64,000 nucleotides of DNA from JAVBOW01 sp031550615 (GTDB lineage Bacteria > Bacteroidota > Bacteroidia > Bacteroidales > Rikenellaceae): the NCBI GenBank assembly GCA_031550615.1, contig JAVBOL010000003.1:1-64000 (forward strand), in the 5' to 3' direction. The first letter of the stretch is position 1. Every line of letters begins with the position of its first letter. Below are positions 17,094 to 25,617 of this stretch, piece by piece. Under the pieces are notes generated by a model. The model worked only from the letters and a program-made list of their open reading frames with translations, ran no database searches and was not told the origin of the DNA. The position numbers were made by a program, and so were the translations under genes.

Positions 17094-17101
17094 CAAAGGT
17101 A
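17094..17101 (-). promoter_or_regulatory. dnaN -7 box (TACCTTTG)
   Basis: Exact TAnnTTTG on the minus strand, 37 bases before the dnaN ATG and directly after the nucleoside phosphorylase stop. Confidence 0.55.
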
Positions 17102-17107
17102 GTTATT

Positions 17108-17992
17108 TTATCGCAACACCGCCAACTTATCGAGGGCCATTATTATCATTTTTTCAACAAACGGCTTATAATCCGTATCGGCCTGTCCGGCGGCGCGCTG
17201 GGCGATTATCGTGCAGAGCGTGGCGGCGCGGTGCCCCATAAGCAGCGCAAGTCCCGCCAGCGCCGAGCCTTCCATCTCGAAGTTGGTCACCCGGCGTCCA
17301 CCGTAGTCGAACGAGGCGAGTTTTTCATTCAGCAGCGGGTCGGCGGGCGAGAGGCGCACGGCGCGTCCCTGGGGGCCGTAGAACCCTGGCGCGGAAACGG
17401 TGATCCCCTCAACGGTCGAATCCCTGAAAGCCTCGGCCAGCGCGGGGTCGGCATCGACGAAATATGGCCTGGGACAGAGCGGGTTCCATTCCGTGTGCTC
17501 AACGAATTCTTTCTCTATCTCCAGATCGCAAACCCCGTCGCGCCCGGCGTAGTAATTAAGCAGCCCGTCGAAGCCGAGCGAGGTGCGCGAGAAAAGGAAC
17601 GTGCCGATCGGCAGGTCGGGCTGTATCGCCCCCGAGGTACCCAGCCTGAGCAGGGTCAGCCTGCGCAAGGTGTCGCGCTCGGTGCGCGTGGCGAAATCGA
17701 CATTGGCCAGCGCATCGAGCTCGGTGACCACTATATCTATATTGTCGGTGCCTATGCCGGTCGAAAGCACGGTCATGCGGCGGCCTTTATATGTGCCTGT
17801 CACGGTGACGAATTCACGGTTTTCGACTCTGACTTCGACCGTTTCGAAATTCGCGGCGACCGTATCCACGCGGCCCGGATCGCCCACCAGGATAACCGTG
17901 TCGGCAAGGTTATGCGGATGCAGGTGGAGGTGGAATATCGAGCCGTCATCGTTAATTATCAGCTCCGAGCGAGGGATCACACGTTTATTCAT
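17108..17992 (-). CDS. Nucleoside phosphorylase, uridine phosphorylase type
   Basis: 294 aa. Phosphate-binding 'VILVGDPGRVDTVA', 'STGIGTDNIDIVVTELDAL' and the substrate-site 'TNFEMEGSALAGLALLMGH' mark the PNP/UDP family, closest to uridine phosphorylases in length and the Phe-Glu-Met-Glu motif. It would split a nucleoside with phosphate to base and ribose-1-phosphate for salvage. A near-consensus box (TACTTTCG) lies on the minus strand at 18010-18017, and the gene diverges from the GlmM-like mutase. Choice of uridine over purines is an inference. Confidence 0.88.
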   Translation of the reverse strand: MNKRVIPRSELIINDDGSIFHLHLHPHNLADTVILVGDPGRVDTVAANFETVEVRVENREFVTVTGTYKGRRMTVLSTGIGTDNIDIVVTELDALANVDFATRTERDTLRRLTLLRLGTSGAIQPDLPIGTFLFSRTSLGFDGLLNYYAGRDGVCDLEIEKEFVEHTEWNPLCPRPYFVDADPALAEAFRDSTVEGITVSAPGFYGPQGRAVRLSPADPLLNEKLASFDYGGRRVTNFEMEGSALAGLALLMGHRAATLCTIIAQRAAGQADTDYKPFVEKMIIMALDKLAVLR

Positions 17993-18066
17993 AACTGAAA
18001 TATTTTAGGCGAAAGTACTCTATTTTTAATATAAAATTCGTTATTTTGCATTAAATTTCATCCGAC

Positions 18067-19452
18067 ATGACCCTGATAAAATCCATATCCGGAATACGCG
18101 GTACGATAGGCGGGACGCCGGGCGACAACCTCACTCCCATCGACGTGGTGCGGTTCACATCCGCCTATGTGCGTCTGCTGCGCGAACTCTACCCTGCAAA
18201 AACCAGGCCCGTTGTAGTCGTGGGACGCGACGCGCGCATGTCGGGCCCGATGGTCTCTTCGCTGGTCGAGGGTACGCTGGCCGGATGCGGCGCCGACGTT
18301 ATCAACGTCGGGCTGTGCACCACCCCCGGCGTGGAGATGGCCGTGACGGCGCATGGCGCGGATGGCGGCATAATACTGACCGCCAGCCATAACCCCGCGC
18401 AATGGAACGCGCTGAAACTGCTCAACGCAAAGGGCGAATTCCTCAGCGCGGCGCTGGGCGCACGCCTGTTGGAGTTGACCGAAAAAGAGGATTTTTCATT
18501 CCCAACGATAGAGCACATCGGCACGATAGGCGCCGTGGAGGATTTCAACGAGGAGCATATCGACGCCGTACTCGCCCAACCGCTGGTCGACGTGGCGGCG
18601 GTCAAAGCGCGCAAATTCAAAGTGGCGGTAGATGCCGTCAACTCGATAGGCGGGACGGTGATCCCCGCCCTGCTGCGCCGCATGGGCGTCGAGGTGGTCG
18701 AGCTTTACTGCACCCCAGACGGACGCTTCCCTCACAACCCCGAGCCGCTGCCAGAGAACCTCAGGGAGATCTCGGCCCTGGTGGTAAAAGAGAGTGCCGA
18801 CCTGGGCGTGGTGGTCGACCCGGACGTAGATCGGCTGGCGCTGGTGTGCGAGAACGGCGCCATGTTCGGCGAAGAGTACACGCTGGTCGCCGTGGCGGAC
18901 TACGTACTGTCGAAAACTCCCGGCAACACCGTGTCCAACCTCTCCTCGACGCGCGCCCTGCGCGATGTGACCGAGAGGCACGGCGGGACATACTCAGCCG
19001 CGGCGGTGGGCGAGGTCAACGTGGTCGAGAAGATGAAAGAGGTCGGCGCCGTGATCGGCGGCGAGGGCAACGGGGGGGTCATCTACCCCGCCCTGCACTA
19101 TGGCCGCGACGCGCTGATGGGCGTTGCGCTGCTGCTCACCCACCTGGCGCACAAGGGCTGCACGGCTTCTGAGCTGCGCGCCTCCTACCCCAACTATTTC
19201 ATTTCCAAGAATAAGATCGAGCTTACGCCAGACATCGACGTTGACCGTCTGCTGGAGGGCATGAAGCGCAAATACTCTTCCGAGCGGGTCAACGACATAG
19301 ACGGCGTGAAGATAGACTTCCCGACCGAGTGGGTGCACCTGCGTAAATCCAACACCGAGCCGATCATCCGCATTTACAGCGAGAGCCGCGACGAGGCCGC
19401 CGCGGACGCACTCGCCAAGAAGATAATAGCAGACATAAAGTCGCTGATATAA
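18067..19452 (+). CDS. glmM: Phosphohexose mutase, phosphoglucosamine mutase-like
   Basis: 461 aa. Four-domain alpha-D-phosphohexomutase: the phosphoserine loop 'TASHNPAQWNALKLL', the metal loop 'DPDVDRLALVCENG', the sugar loop 'GGEGNGGVIYP', and the C-terminal phosphate loop 'RKSNTEPIIRIYSES'. In Bacteroidota this type is annotated as GlmM, converting glucosamine-6-P to glucosamine-1-P for UDP-GlcNAc; phosphomannomutase activity remains possible. It is first in a rightward operon and its stop overlaps the next start (TAATG). A weak TTATTTTG sequence sits ~10 bases upstream. Confidence 0.87.
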   Translation: MTLIKSISGIRGTIGGTPGDNLTPIDVVRFTSAYVRLLRELYPAKTRPVVVVGRDARMSGPMVSSLVEGTLAGCGADVINVGLCTTPGVEMAVTAHGADGGIILTASHNPAQWNALKLLNAKGEFLSAALGARLLELTEKEDFSFPTIEHIGTIGAVEDFNEEHIDAVLAQPLVDVAAVKARKFKVAVDAVNSIGGTVIPALLRRMGVEVVELYCTPDGRFPHNPEPLPENLREISALVVKESADLGVVVDPDVDRLALVCENGAMFGEEYTLVAVADYVLSKTPGNTVSNLSSTRALRDVTERHGGTYSAAAVGEVNVVEKMKEVGAVIGGEGNGGVIYPALHYGRDALMGVALLLTHLAHKGCTASELRASYPNYFISKNKIELTPDIDVDRLLEGMKRKYSSERVNDIDGVKIDFPTEWVHLRKSNTEPIIRIYSESRDEAAADALAKKIIADIKSLI

Positions 19453-20816
19453 TGAAAAAAGCCCTCGATTACGCAGCCCGGAACCACAGCCGCTTCGAAA
19501 GCGAACTGTTCGAGCTGCTACGCATACCTTCGGTGAGCCCGGGCAACGCGCACGGCTCCGACATGGCAGCCTGTGCATCATGGCTGCGCGACAAACTGCT
19601 GGCTGCCGGTGCGGACAAGGCAGAAGTGATGGCCACCACGGGCAACCCGGTCGTGTGGGGCGAAAAGATAACAGATCCCGCCAGGCCCACCGTGCTGGTC
19701 TACGGCCACTACGACGTGATGCCCGCCGAGCCCCTGGACGAGTGGCGCACCGACCCCTTCGAGCCGGTCATCAAAGAGGGGCGCATCTGGGCGCGCGGCG
19801 CGAATGACGACAAGGGGCAGCTGTTCATGCACCTGAAGGCTTTCGAAGCCATGGCCGCCACGGGCGAAGTGCCATGCAACGTGCGCTTTATGCTCGAAGG
19901 CGAGGAGGAGATCGGGTCACCGGCCCTGACCGCCTGGTGTGCCGAGAACAAGGAGCTTCTTAAAGCCGATATCATACTGGTGTCGGACACGAGTATGCTT
20001 TCGATGGATATACCCTCGATAACCTGCGGGTTGCGCGGGCTGTGTTACATGCAGGTAGAGGTCGACGCCCCCTCGCACGACCTACACTCGGGGCACTTCG
20101 GCGGTGCGGTGGCCAACCCCTGCAACGTGCTCGCAAAGATGATAGGCGAACTCGTGGACGAGCGCGGACGCATCACGATCCCGGGTTTCTATGACGGGGT
20201 GCGCGAGTTGACCACGGAAGAGAGGGCGGCCTTTAACAGCGCGCCGTTCGACGAGGCCAAATTCGTCGCGGTGAGCGGCGTCCCCTGCGCCACGGGCGAG
20301 GAGGGCTATACGGTCCCCGAGCGCACCGGCGTGCGTCCGTCGCTGGACGTTAACGGCATCTGGGGCGGATACACCGCCGAAGGCACCAAGACGATAATCC
20401 CCGCACGCGCGCATGCCAAGATCTCGATGCGCCTGGTCCCCGGGCAAGACCCGGCACATATCGCGGAGCTGTTCGAAAAACACTTCGTAAGCATCGCGCC
20501 CAAAAGCGTGCGCGTGAAGGCGAAATACCTCCACGGCGGGATGCCATACGTCTGTCCGCCGGACATTCCGGCCTATAAAGCCGCTGAGAAGGCACTGACG
20601 GCCACATTCGGCCATGCACCCGTGCCGTTCTACACCGGCGGCAGCATACCGGTCATCAGCACTTTCGAAAAGGTGCTGGGCACAAAGACGATACTTATGG
20701 GCTTCGGGCTCGAAAGCGACGCCATACACTCGCCAAACGAGAGTTTCGCCCTGGATTGCTTCTACCGGGGCATAGATTCGATAATACGTTTCCACCACGA
20801 ATTTTCCAAGCAATGA
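19452..20816 (+). CDS. M20-family metallopeptidase (dipeptidase)
   Basis: 454 aa. Zinc ligands are visible in 'VYGHYDVMPAEPL' (His, Asp), 'ARGANDDKGQ' (bridging Asp), 'LEGEEEIGSPAL' (catalytic Glu and ligand Glu) and 'AIHSPNESF' (His). A dimerisation domain lies in between. Members cleave dipeptides such as Xaa-His or beta-Ala-His in the cytosol; no signal peptide is present. It overlaps its upstream neighbour by one base and the downstream gene by an ATGA. Confidence 0.92.
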   Translation: MKKALDYAARNHSRFESELFELLRIPSVSPGNAHGSDMAACASWLRDKLLAAGADKAEVMATTGNPVVWGEKITDPARPTVLVYGHYDVMPAEPLDEWRTDPFEPVIKEGRIWARGANDDKGQLFMHLKAFEAMAATGEVPCNVRFMLEGEEEIGSPALTAWCAENKELLKADIILVSDTSMLSMDIPSITCGLRGLCYMQVEVDAPSHDLHSGHFGGAVANPCNVLAKMIGELVDERGRITIPGFYDGVRELTTEERAAFNSAPFDEAKFVAVSGVPCATGEEGYTVPERTGVRPSLDVNGIWGGYTAEGTKTIIPARAHAKISMRLVPGQDPAHIAELFEKHFVSIAPKSVRVKAKYLHGGMPYVCPPDIPAYKAAEKALTATFGHAPVPFYTGGSIPVISTFEKVLGTKTILMGFGLESDAIHSPNESFALDCFYRGIDSIIRFHHEFSKQ

Positions 20817-21904
20817 AAAAACTGATCACCCTTCTCGCCCTGGGTATCGCCTCGATGGGGGCGGCGCGGGCACAGCAATACGACAGCCTGAAAAACTTCC
20901 TGGGCGAAAGCCCCGCCCGGTACAAAGGGCAGGTTATCTACGTAAAACACAGCGAAGATGCGCGCGCCAACAACGGCTACCGCAACTTCGCCCTGAAAGC
21001 CAACTTCGACCTGGGGGCCAACGGACGCAACGTCTTCCGCTCGGTGCCCAGCAAAATGCCCATGCTCTACGTTTCCAACTACGTGCGCATGGCGGGCAAA
21101 TATTTCAAGGTCACCGACGTGGTGGTCAACACCGAAAAGGACGCGGCACGCGGCGGGTTGACCCACTTCCTCGAACTTATCGACCTGCAGACCAACGAAA
21201 CGTGCTATATGTGCTACAACGCACAGAATTCTGACTGCATGAAGGACGTAATCGTGGCTGGTCATTACGAAAAGATGCGGAGCCTGTGCATCGGGCGCAC
21301 CTATATCTACACCGGCAAGGAGGGCAGCTCGGCGCGTCCGAAAGGCTACGGCGGGCTCCTGGACGCCAACGGTTCGGGGCAGCGCAAAGATATAAAAGAG
21401 AATACCGAATGGAAGTGCGTCGATGTGGCCATCGAGGACGGCGACCAGTACCAATTCATCGCCATACTGGAGAATCCCTCGCTCGGTCGCGTCTACACCC
21501 TGGCCAAGGACCTGACCAACACCGCGGACCGCAACGCCAAATTCAAGACCTGGGCCGACATCGAAGGCGCAGAGCAGAAAGCGCGCGAAGAGGCCGAGGC
21601 GATGCGCACGGCCAACGCCGCGAGGCTGCAGGAGGCTATCGCCAAATTCGGCGAAAAGACGGGCACGATGCTTGCCAAAGGCGAATTGCAGGAAGGCATG
21701 ACGCGAGAGCAGTGCCGTTGGGCCTTCGGTGCGCCGTTCAACATCTACTCGCTCAGCGAGGGTGGCGATCGGATCGAGCATTGGGATTACACCAACGGCC
21801 TGAACCTCTATTTCCGCAACGACAAGCTCATACGCCACACCATGGGCGGCTCATACAAAGACGACCGTAAATACCAGCACAATTCGGCTGACAATATTAA
21901 ATAG
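20813..21904 (+). CDS. Exported protein with BamE/SmpA-like C-terminus, function unknown
   Basis: 363 aa from the ATG at 20813, which overlaps the dipeptidase stop (ATGA) and gives a clean signal peptide 'MKKLITLLALGIASMGAARA'; 19 earlier in-frame codons are not used. The middle shows no known domain. The end ('GELQEGMTREQCRWAFGAP...RIEHWDYTNGLNLYFRNDKLI') resembles SmpA/OmlA repeats, in which 'GMT.eqv...G.P' is characteristic. A periplasmic or outer-membrane assembly role is possible. Pairs with the lipoprotein gene 3 bases downstream. Confidence 0.8.
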   Translation: MKKLITLLALGIASMGAARAQQYDSLKNFLGESPARYKGQVIYVKHSEDARANNGYRNFALKANFDLGANGRNVFRSVPSKMPMLYVSNYVRMAGKYFKVTDVVVNTEKDAARGGLTHFLELIDLQTNETCYMCYNAQNSDCMKDVIVAGHYEKMRSLCIGRTYIYTGKEGSSARPKGYGGLLDANGSGQRKDIKENTEWKCVDVAIEDGDQYQFIAILENPSLGRVYTLAKDLTNTADRNAKFKTWADIEGAEQKAREEAEAMRTANAARLQEAIAKFGEKTGTMLAKGELQEGMTREQCRWAFGAPFNIYSLSEGGDRIEHWDYTNGLNLYFRNDKLIRHTMGGSYKDDRKYQHNSADNIK

Positions 21905-21907
21905 ACC

Positions 21908-22327
21908 ATGAAAAAACTCATCGTACTTTTAGCTGCCGCCGCCATGTGCGCATGCGTGCAGAACGCCACGAAAAACCAGGCGGCAGAGCTGCCCGATCCC
22001 GCAGCCCCCGTGGCTCTGGAGATCAACCCTGAGACATTGACCGCCACATTCGAAGGCAAACTCGACAGCCTGACCGACGCGCGCACCTACACCATCGAGG
22101 CCCGTGCAGGGCAGAAGCTCTGCGTTGAATTGACCGTGGCCGAAGAACCGGCCAACGTGCGCATCAACCAGATCATCGCGCCCTCGGGCGCAGCCGACGG
22201 CCCTTTCGGCAAGTCGATAGAGTATGACATCACCGAAGACGGCACGTGGAGCATCATCGTGGCCGAAAGCCTGATGGTCGGCGAAGAGTACACCGGTCCC
22301 TTCGTTATCTCGGCGACGCTGAAATAA
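21908..22327 (+). CDS. Putative lipoprotein, function unknown
   Basis: 139 aa. Signal sequence 'KKLIVLLAAAAMCAC' with Cys at the lipobox position; either of the two Cys could be lipidated. The mature domain (~110 aa) looks like an all-beta sandwich ('FEGKLDSLTDARTYTIEARAGQKLCVELTV...GTWSIIVAESLMVGEEYTGPFVISATL'), similar in style to pre-peptidase C-terminal or jelly-roll domains. It is the last gene of the operon, followed by a terminator at 22352. Confidence 0.78.
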   Translation: MKKLIVLLAAAAMCACVQNATKNQAAELPDPAAPVALEINPETLTATFEGKLDSLTDARTYTIEARAGQKLCVELTVAEEPANVRINQIIAPSGAADGPFGKSIEYDITEDGTWSIIVAESLMVGEEYTGPFVISATLK

Positions 22328-22351
22328 CCCGGGCAGACCCTTTTAGGCCAG

Positions 22352-22389
22352 GGCCGGCGAATTACCGCGTGTAATTCGCCGGCCTTTCT
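22352..22389 (+). terminator. Terminator of the glmM operon
   Basis: Perfect 14-bp stem (22352-22365 with 22371-22384), 5-base loop, then a short T-rich tail. Confidence 0.85.
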
Positions 22390-22400
22390 GATTATTTTAT

Positions 22401-22408
22401 TAAATTTG
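22401..22408 (+). promoter_or_regulatory. -7 box (TAAATTTG) for the thioesterase-M23 operon
   Basis: Exact TAnnTTTG, 20 bases before the ATG at 22429 and just after the preceding terminator. Confidence 0.6.
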
Positions 22409-22428
22409 CGATTATTAGACCATCAACG

Positions 22429-23163
22429 ATGCAGCAGCCAAATAAATACACATATAAAATAGCGGCGCGTGAGCTCGACTTTGCCCGCCGCCCCACCCTC
22501 GCGGCGATCATAGACCACGTACTCACGGCGGCGGGCGACGACGCAGACCGCAACGGTTTCGGGGTGCGCAACCTCGAAGGCAACAACTGGTCATGGGTGC
22601 TCTCGCGATTCTGCATGGATATAATCGAATACCCGGCGGCCTATTCCGAGCTCGAAGTGACCACCTGGGTAAGTGAGATCGGACGGCTGATGACCACCCG
22701 TAACTTCACCGTCACCGACGGCAACGGCAAACCCCTGCTGTCGGCCATCAGCAACTGGGCGATGATCGACATGACCACGCGCAAAGCCGTCGACCTGAGC
22801 GCCAAGCCCGAATACGCGGACTATATCTGCACCCTCCCCTCGCCGACAGCCATGCCCGCGAGGCTGGGCGCTCTGACCTGCCCGAGCGCCACAACACACC
22901 GCGTAGCGTACAGCGACCTGGATTTCAACCGCCACACCAACACCATACGCTACATCGAGCTTATGGCCGACCTGCTGCCGCTCGAATCGCATGAAAGCCT
23001 TACGCCAAGCCGCATAGACATGAATTTCCTGCACGAGTCGCGCTACGGCGATACGCTGAGCGTCGCAGCGGAGATCGCCGACGAGGCTTGCTTCGAGATA
23101 CGCAACCAGGACGCGGTGAGCATCTGCCGCACCAGGATACAATTCACACCGCGCAAAGCATGA
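22429..23163 (+). CDS. Acyl-ACP thioesterase (FatA/FatB-like)
   Basis: 244 aa, two hotdog repeats as in bacterial acyl-ACP thioesterases. The first repeat has 'NNWSWVLSRFCMDIIEYPAAYSELEVTTWVS' and 'RNFTVTDGNGKPL'; the second has 'VAYSDLDFNRHTNTIRYIELMADLL', with the Asn-His pair expected in the active site. It would release free fatty acids from ACP in the cytosol. First gene of a five-gene operon joined by ATGA overlaps. Confidence 0.88.
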   Translation: MQQPNKYTYKIAARELDFARRPTLAAIIDHVLTAAGDDADRNGFGVRNLEGNNWSWVLSRFCMDIIEYPAAYSELEVTTWVSEIGRLMTTRNFTVTDGNGKPLLSAISNWAMIDMTTRKAVDLSAKPEYADYICTLPSPTAMPARLGALTCPSATTHRVAYSDLDFNRHTNTIRYIELMADLLPLESHESLTPSRIDMNFLHESRYGDTLSVAAEIADEACFEIRNQDAVSICRTRIQFTPRKA

Positions 23164-24314
23164 AGAAAATAGTAATACTCGGTCCGGCCTACCCCTACCG
23201 CGGGGGCCTCGCCTCGATAATGGAAACGATGGCGCGCACGTTCATCGCCCGCGGCGCCCAGGTCAAGATCCTCACATTCACGGTACAATATCCCGATTTC
23301 CTGTTCCCGGGCGCAAGCCAGTATTCCGAGTCGGCAGCCCCGGACGACCTGGACATCGAACGCTGCGTGAACACGGTCGATCCCCTGAATTGGATCGAGG
23401 TCGGCAACCGGCTGCGCAGGGAGGCCCCGGATATGGTATTCATGAAGTTCTGGACGCCCTTCATGGGCCCGTGCCTGGGCACTATCGCACGCATCGCGCG
23501 CAGCAACCGCCACACCAAAGTGCTGGTGCAACTCGATAACGTCACCCCGCACGAGCACTACATAACCGACCGGCCAATGGCGAGTTACTTCCTGCACAGC
23601 GTCGACGGTTTTATCTACATGTCAGAGCAGGTGCGCCACGAGTTGGAGAGTTTCGTGCGCAAAAAACCGGCGCTTTTCTCGCCCCACCCCCTGTTCAGCA
23701 ACTTCGGCGAGAGAATCCACCGCAAAGAGGCGTGCGAACACCTCGCACTCGACCCGGAATATTCGTATTCGCTCTTTTTCGGGCTTATACGCGACTACAA
23801 AGGGCTCGATTTGCTGCTGGACGCGTGGGCGCAACTCAAAAGCGAAGGCAAAACGGCCAAGCAACGCCTTATCATCGCCGGCGAGTTCTATAACAACAAG
23901 GGCAAGTACCTCGACCAGATCAGCGCGCTGGGCCTGATCGACGACATAGTCATGCACGACTACTTTATCCGCGACGACCAGGTACGCTATTTCTTTTCGG
24001 CGGCGGATTGCCTGATACAGCCCTACCACAGCGCCACACAAAGCGGCGTTACGCAGATCGCATACCATTTCGAACTGCCGATGATCGTCACCCGCGTCGG
24101 TGGATTGTCCGAGATCGTGCCAGACGGCGTGGTGGGTTATGTGTGCGACGCCACCGCCCCGAGCCTGGCGCACGCCATCTCGCGTCTGCGCGAGCCGGGT
24201 GTCATGGAGCGTTTCTCGGCGAATATGCGCACAGAGAAGAAGCGTTTCAGCTGGGAGGCGATGGCAGAAAAGACCGAAGAGCTCTACCGCCTCACGATGC
24301 AGAAAAAGCGATGA
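23160..24314 (+). CDS. Glycosyltransferase, GT4-type fold
   Basis: 384 aa from the ATG at 23160, overlapping the thioesterase stop as ATGA; the upstream in-frame codons belong to the previous gene. N-terminal 'GPAYPYRGGLASIMETMARTFIARGAQV' is the acceptor-side GT-B domain. 'LFFGLIRDYKGLDLLLDAWAQL' and 'QSGVTQIAYHFELPMIVTRVGGLSEIV' are the donor-side motif of GT4 (E-x7-E-like region). It likely adds a sugar to an envelope glycan or lipid; donor and acceptor are unknown. Confidence 0.88.
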   Translation: MKKIVILGPAYPYRGGLASIMETMARTFIARGAQVKILTFTVQYPDFLFPGASQYSESAAPDDLDIERCVNTVDPLNWIEVGNRLRREAPDMVFMKFWTPFMGPCLGTIARIARSNRHTKVLVQLDNVTPHEHYITDRPMASYFLHSVDGFIYMSEQVRHELESFVRKKPALFSPHPLFSNFGERIHRKEACEHLALDPEYSYSLFFGLIRDYKGLDLLLDAWAQLKSEGKTAKQRLIIAGEFYNNKGKYLDQISALGLIDDIVMHDYFIRDDQVRYFFSAADCLIQPYHSATQSGVTQIAYHFELPMIVTRVGGLSEIVPDGVVGYVCDATAPSLAHAISRLREPGVMERFSANMRTEKKRFSWEAMAEKTEELYRLTMQKKR

Positions 24315-25135
24315 CACGCCGCGAATTCATCCGCAGCGCCACTTCAGCACTCACTCCACGCTATGGCTGCCGCGAGGCGGAAGCGATAGCCCGCCTGGTG
24401 GGGGAAACTCTCTCCGGGGTGACGCGCGAGGCTCTGGCGCTCGATCCAGACGTTGCAATAGATGCCTTACAGGCAGCCCAGGATGCGGTAGGTCGCATCG
24501 CGGCTGGCGAACCGGCGCAATATGTGCTCGGCGTGGCGTGGTTCGCCGGGCGGCAATTCACCGTCGGTAAAGGCGTGCTGATCCCCCGTCCCGAAACTGA
24601 GGAGTTGGTGGCGTGGATCGCCTCTTCGCACGACGGCGGACGGATTCTGGACATAGGCACCGGCAGCGGGGCGATAGCCGTAACGCTCGCGCTGGATATG
24701 CCCGGGGCCCTGGTCGACGCGGTGGATATTTCGCCCGAAGCGCTCGCCACGGCGGCACACAACGCCTCGACGCTCGGGGCACGGGTCGATTTCGCACGAT
24801 GCGACATACTTAATGAATTTCCCGGTACGCAGTACGACATTATAGTGTCCAACCCGCCCTAGATCCCCTTTGGGGAAATGCCCTCGATGGCCGCGCACGT
24901 CATCGACCACGAACCGCATACGGCGCTGTTCGTTCCCGACGGGGATCCCCTGCTGTTCTACCGCGCCATAGCCCGCAAAGGCAACTGCGGGTGGCTCTAC
25001 TTCGAAGTGCACGAATCGCATGCGGAAGAGGTGTGCGCCATGCTTGCAGAAGAGGGGTTCGTGGGGATAGAATTGCGCCGCGACCTTAACGGGCGCGAGC
25101 GCATGGTGCGGGCCCGCAAAACCCCGAAAGCATGA
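24311..25135 (+). pseudogene. prmC: prmC/hemK (release-factor Gln methyltransferase) with in-frame amber at NPPY
   Basis: Reads as a full PrmC (274 codons) except for TAG at codon 184 (24860-24862). Motifs before it are intact: 'VLIPRPETEELV' (~89-100), SAM loop 'ILDIGTGSGAIAVTLA' (112-127), 'VDAVDISPEAL'. The catalytic 'NPPY' reads Asn-Pro-Pro-stop, one base from a Tyr codon. After it the frame stays open and family-like ('IPFGEMPSMAAHVIDHEPHTALFVPDGDPLLFYRAIA') to the natural stop at 25135, overlapping recX by ATGA. PrmC methylates the GGQ glutamine of RF1/RF2. Recent mutation, sequence error or programmed readthrough would all fit; the first two are simplest. Confidence 0.9.
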
Positions 25136-25617
25136 AACGCCAGGACAAGACACCTGAACAGGCCCTTCAAAGCCTGATGGCGCTCTGCGCCAAGGCCGAG
25201 CGGTCGGGCGGCGACGCGCGACGGCTGATGGCGCGCTGGGGCGTCGATCCGGCGGCCAGGGACGCGATACTGGAAAAACTGATCCGCGGACGCTTCATCG
25301 ACGATGCACGCTACGCCGCGGCCTACGTGCGCGAGAAATCGTCGCTCTCCGGCTGGGGAGTGCATAAGATCCGCGCCGGGCTGGCCGCCAAGGGAGTCGC
25401 CCGCGAGGTAACGGAACAGGCCCTGACACAGATAGCGCCCGAAAAGGCCGCGGATAAACTCGAAGAACTGCTAACGCGAAAGGCGCGCACCACGCGCGGG
25501 GCGACCCCCTGGGAGGTGCGCAGCAAGCTGGTCCGCTACGGCCTTTCGCGCGGCTTCGACTATCCGGCGGTGGCCGAGGCTGTCGAAAGGCTCATCAAAG
25601 CAGAAGATCCCGAATGA
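25132..25617 (+). CDS. recX: RecX family regulator of RecA
   Basis: 161 aa. Three-helix repeats typical of RecX: 'RFIDDARYAAAYVREKSSLSGWGVHKIRAGLAAKGV' is the most conserved part, followed by 'KLEELLTRKAR' and 'KLVRYGLSRGFDYPAVAEAVERL'. RecX binds RecA filaments and limits recombination. The start overlaps the natural prmC stop by ATGA, so its translation may depend on ribosomes finishing prmC; the amber codon 270 bases upstream could therefore lower its expression. Confidence 0.9.
   Translation: MKRQDKTPEQALQSLMALCAKAERSGGDARRLMARWGVDPAARDAILEKLIRGRFIDDARYAAAYVREKSSLSGWGVHKIRAGLAAKGVAREVTEQALTQIAPEKAADKLEELLTRKARTTRGATPWEVRSKLVRYGLSRGFDYPAVAEAVERLIKAEDPE

Noticed and set aside
24860..24862. 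TAG reassigned to an amino acid throughout the genome
   Set aside because: Other genes in the window end in TAG at sensible places (for example the HAD phosphatase at 13297 and glnN at 35898), so the amber in prmC is local.
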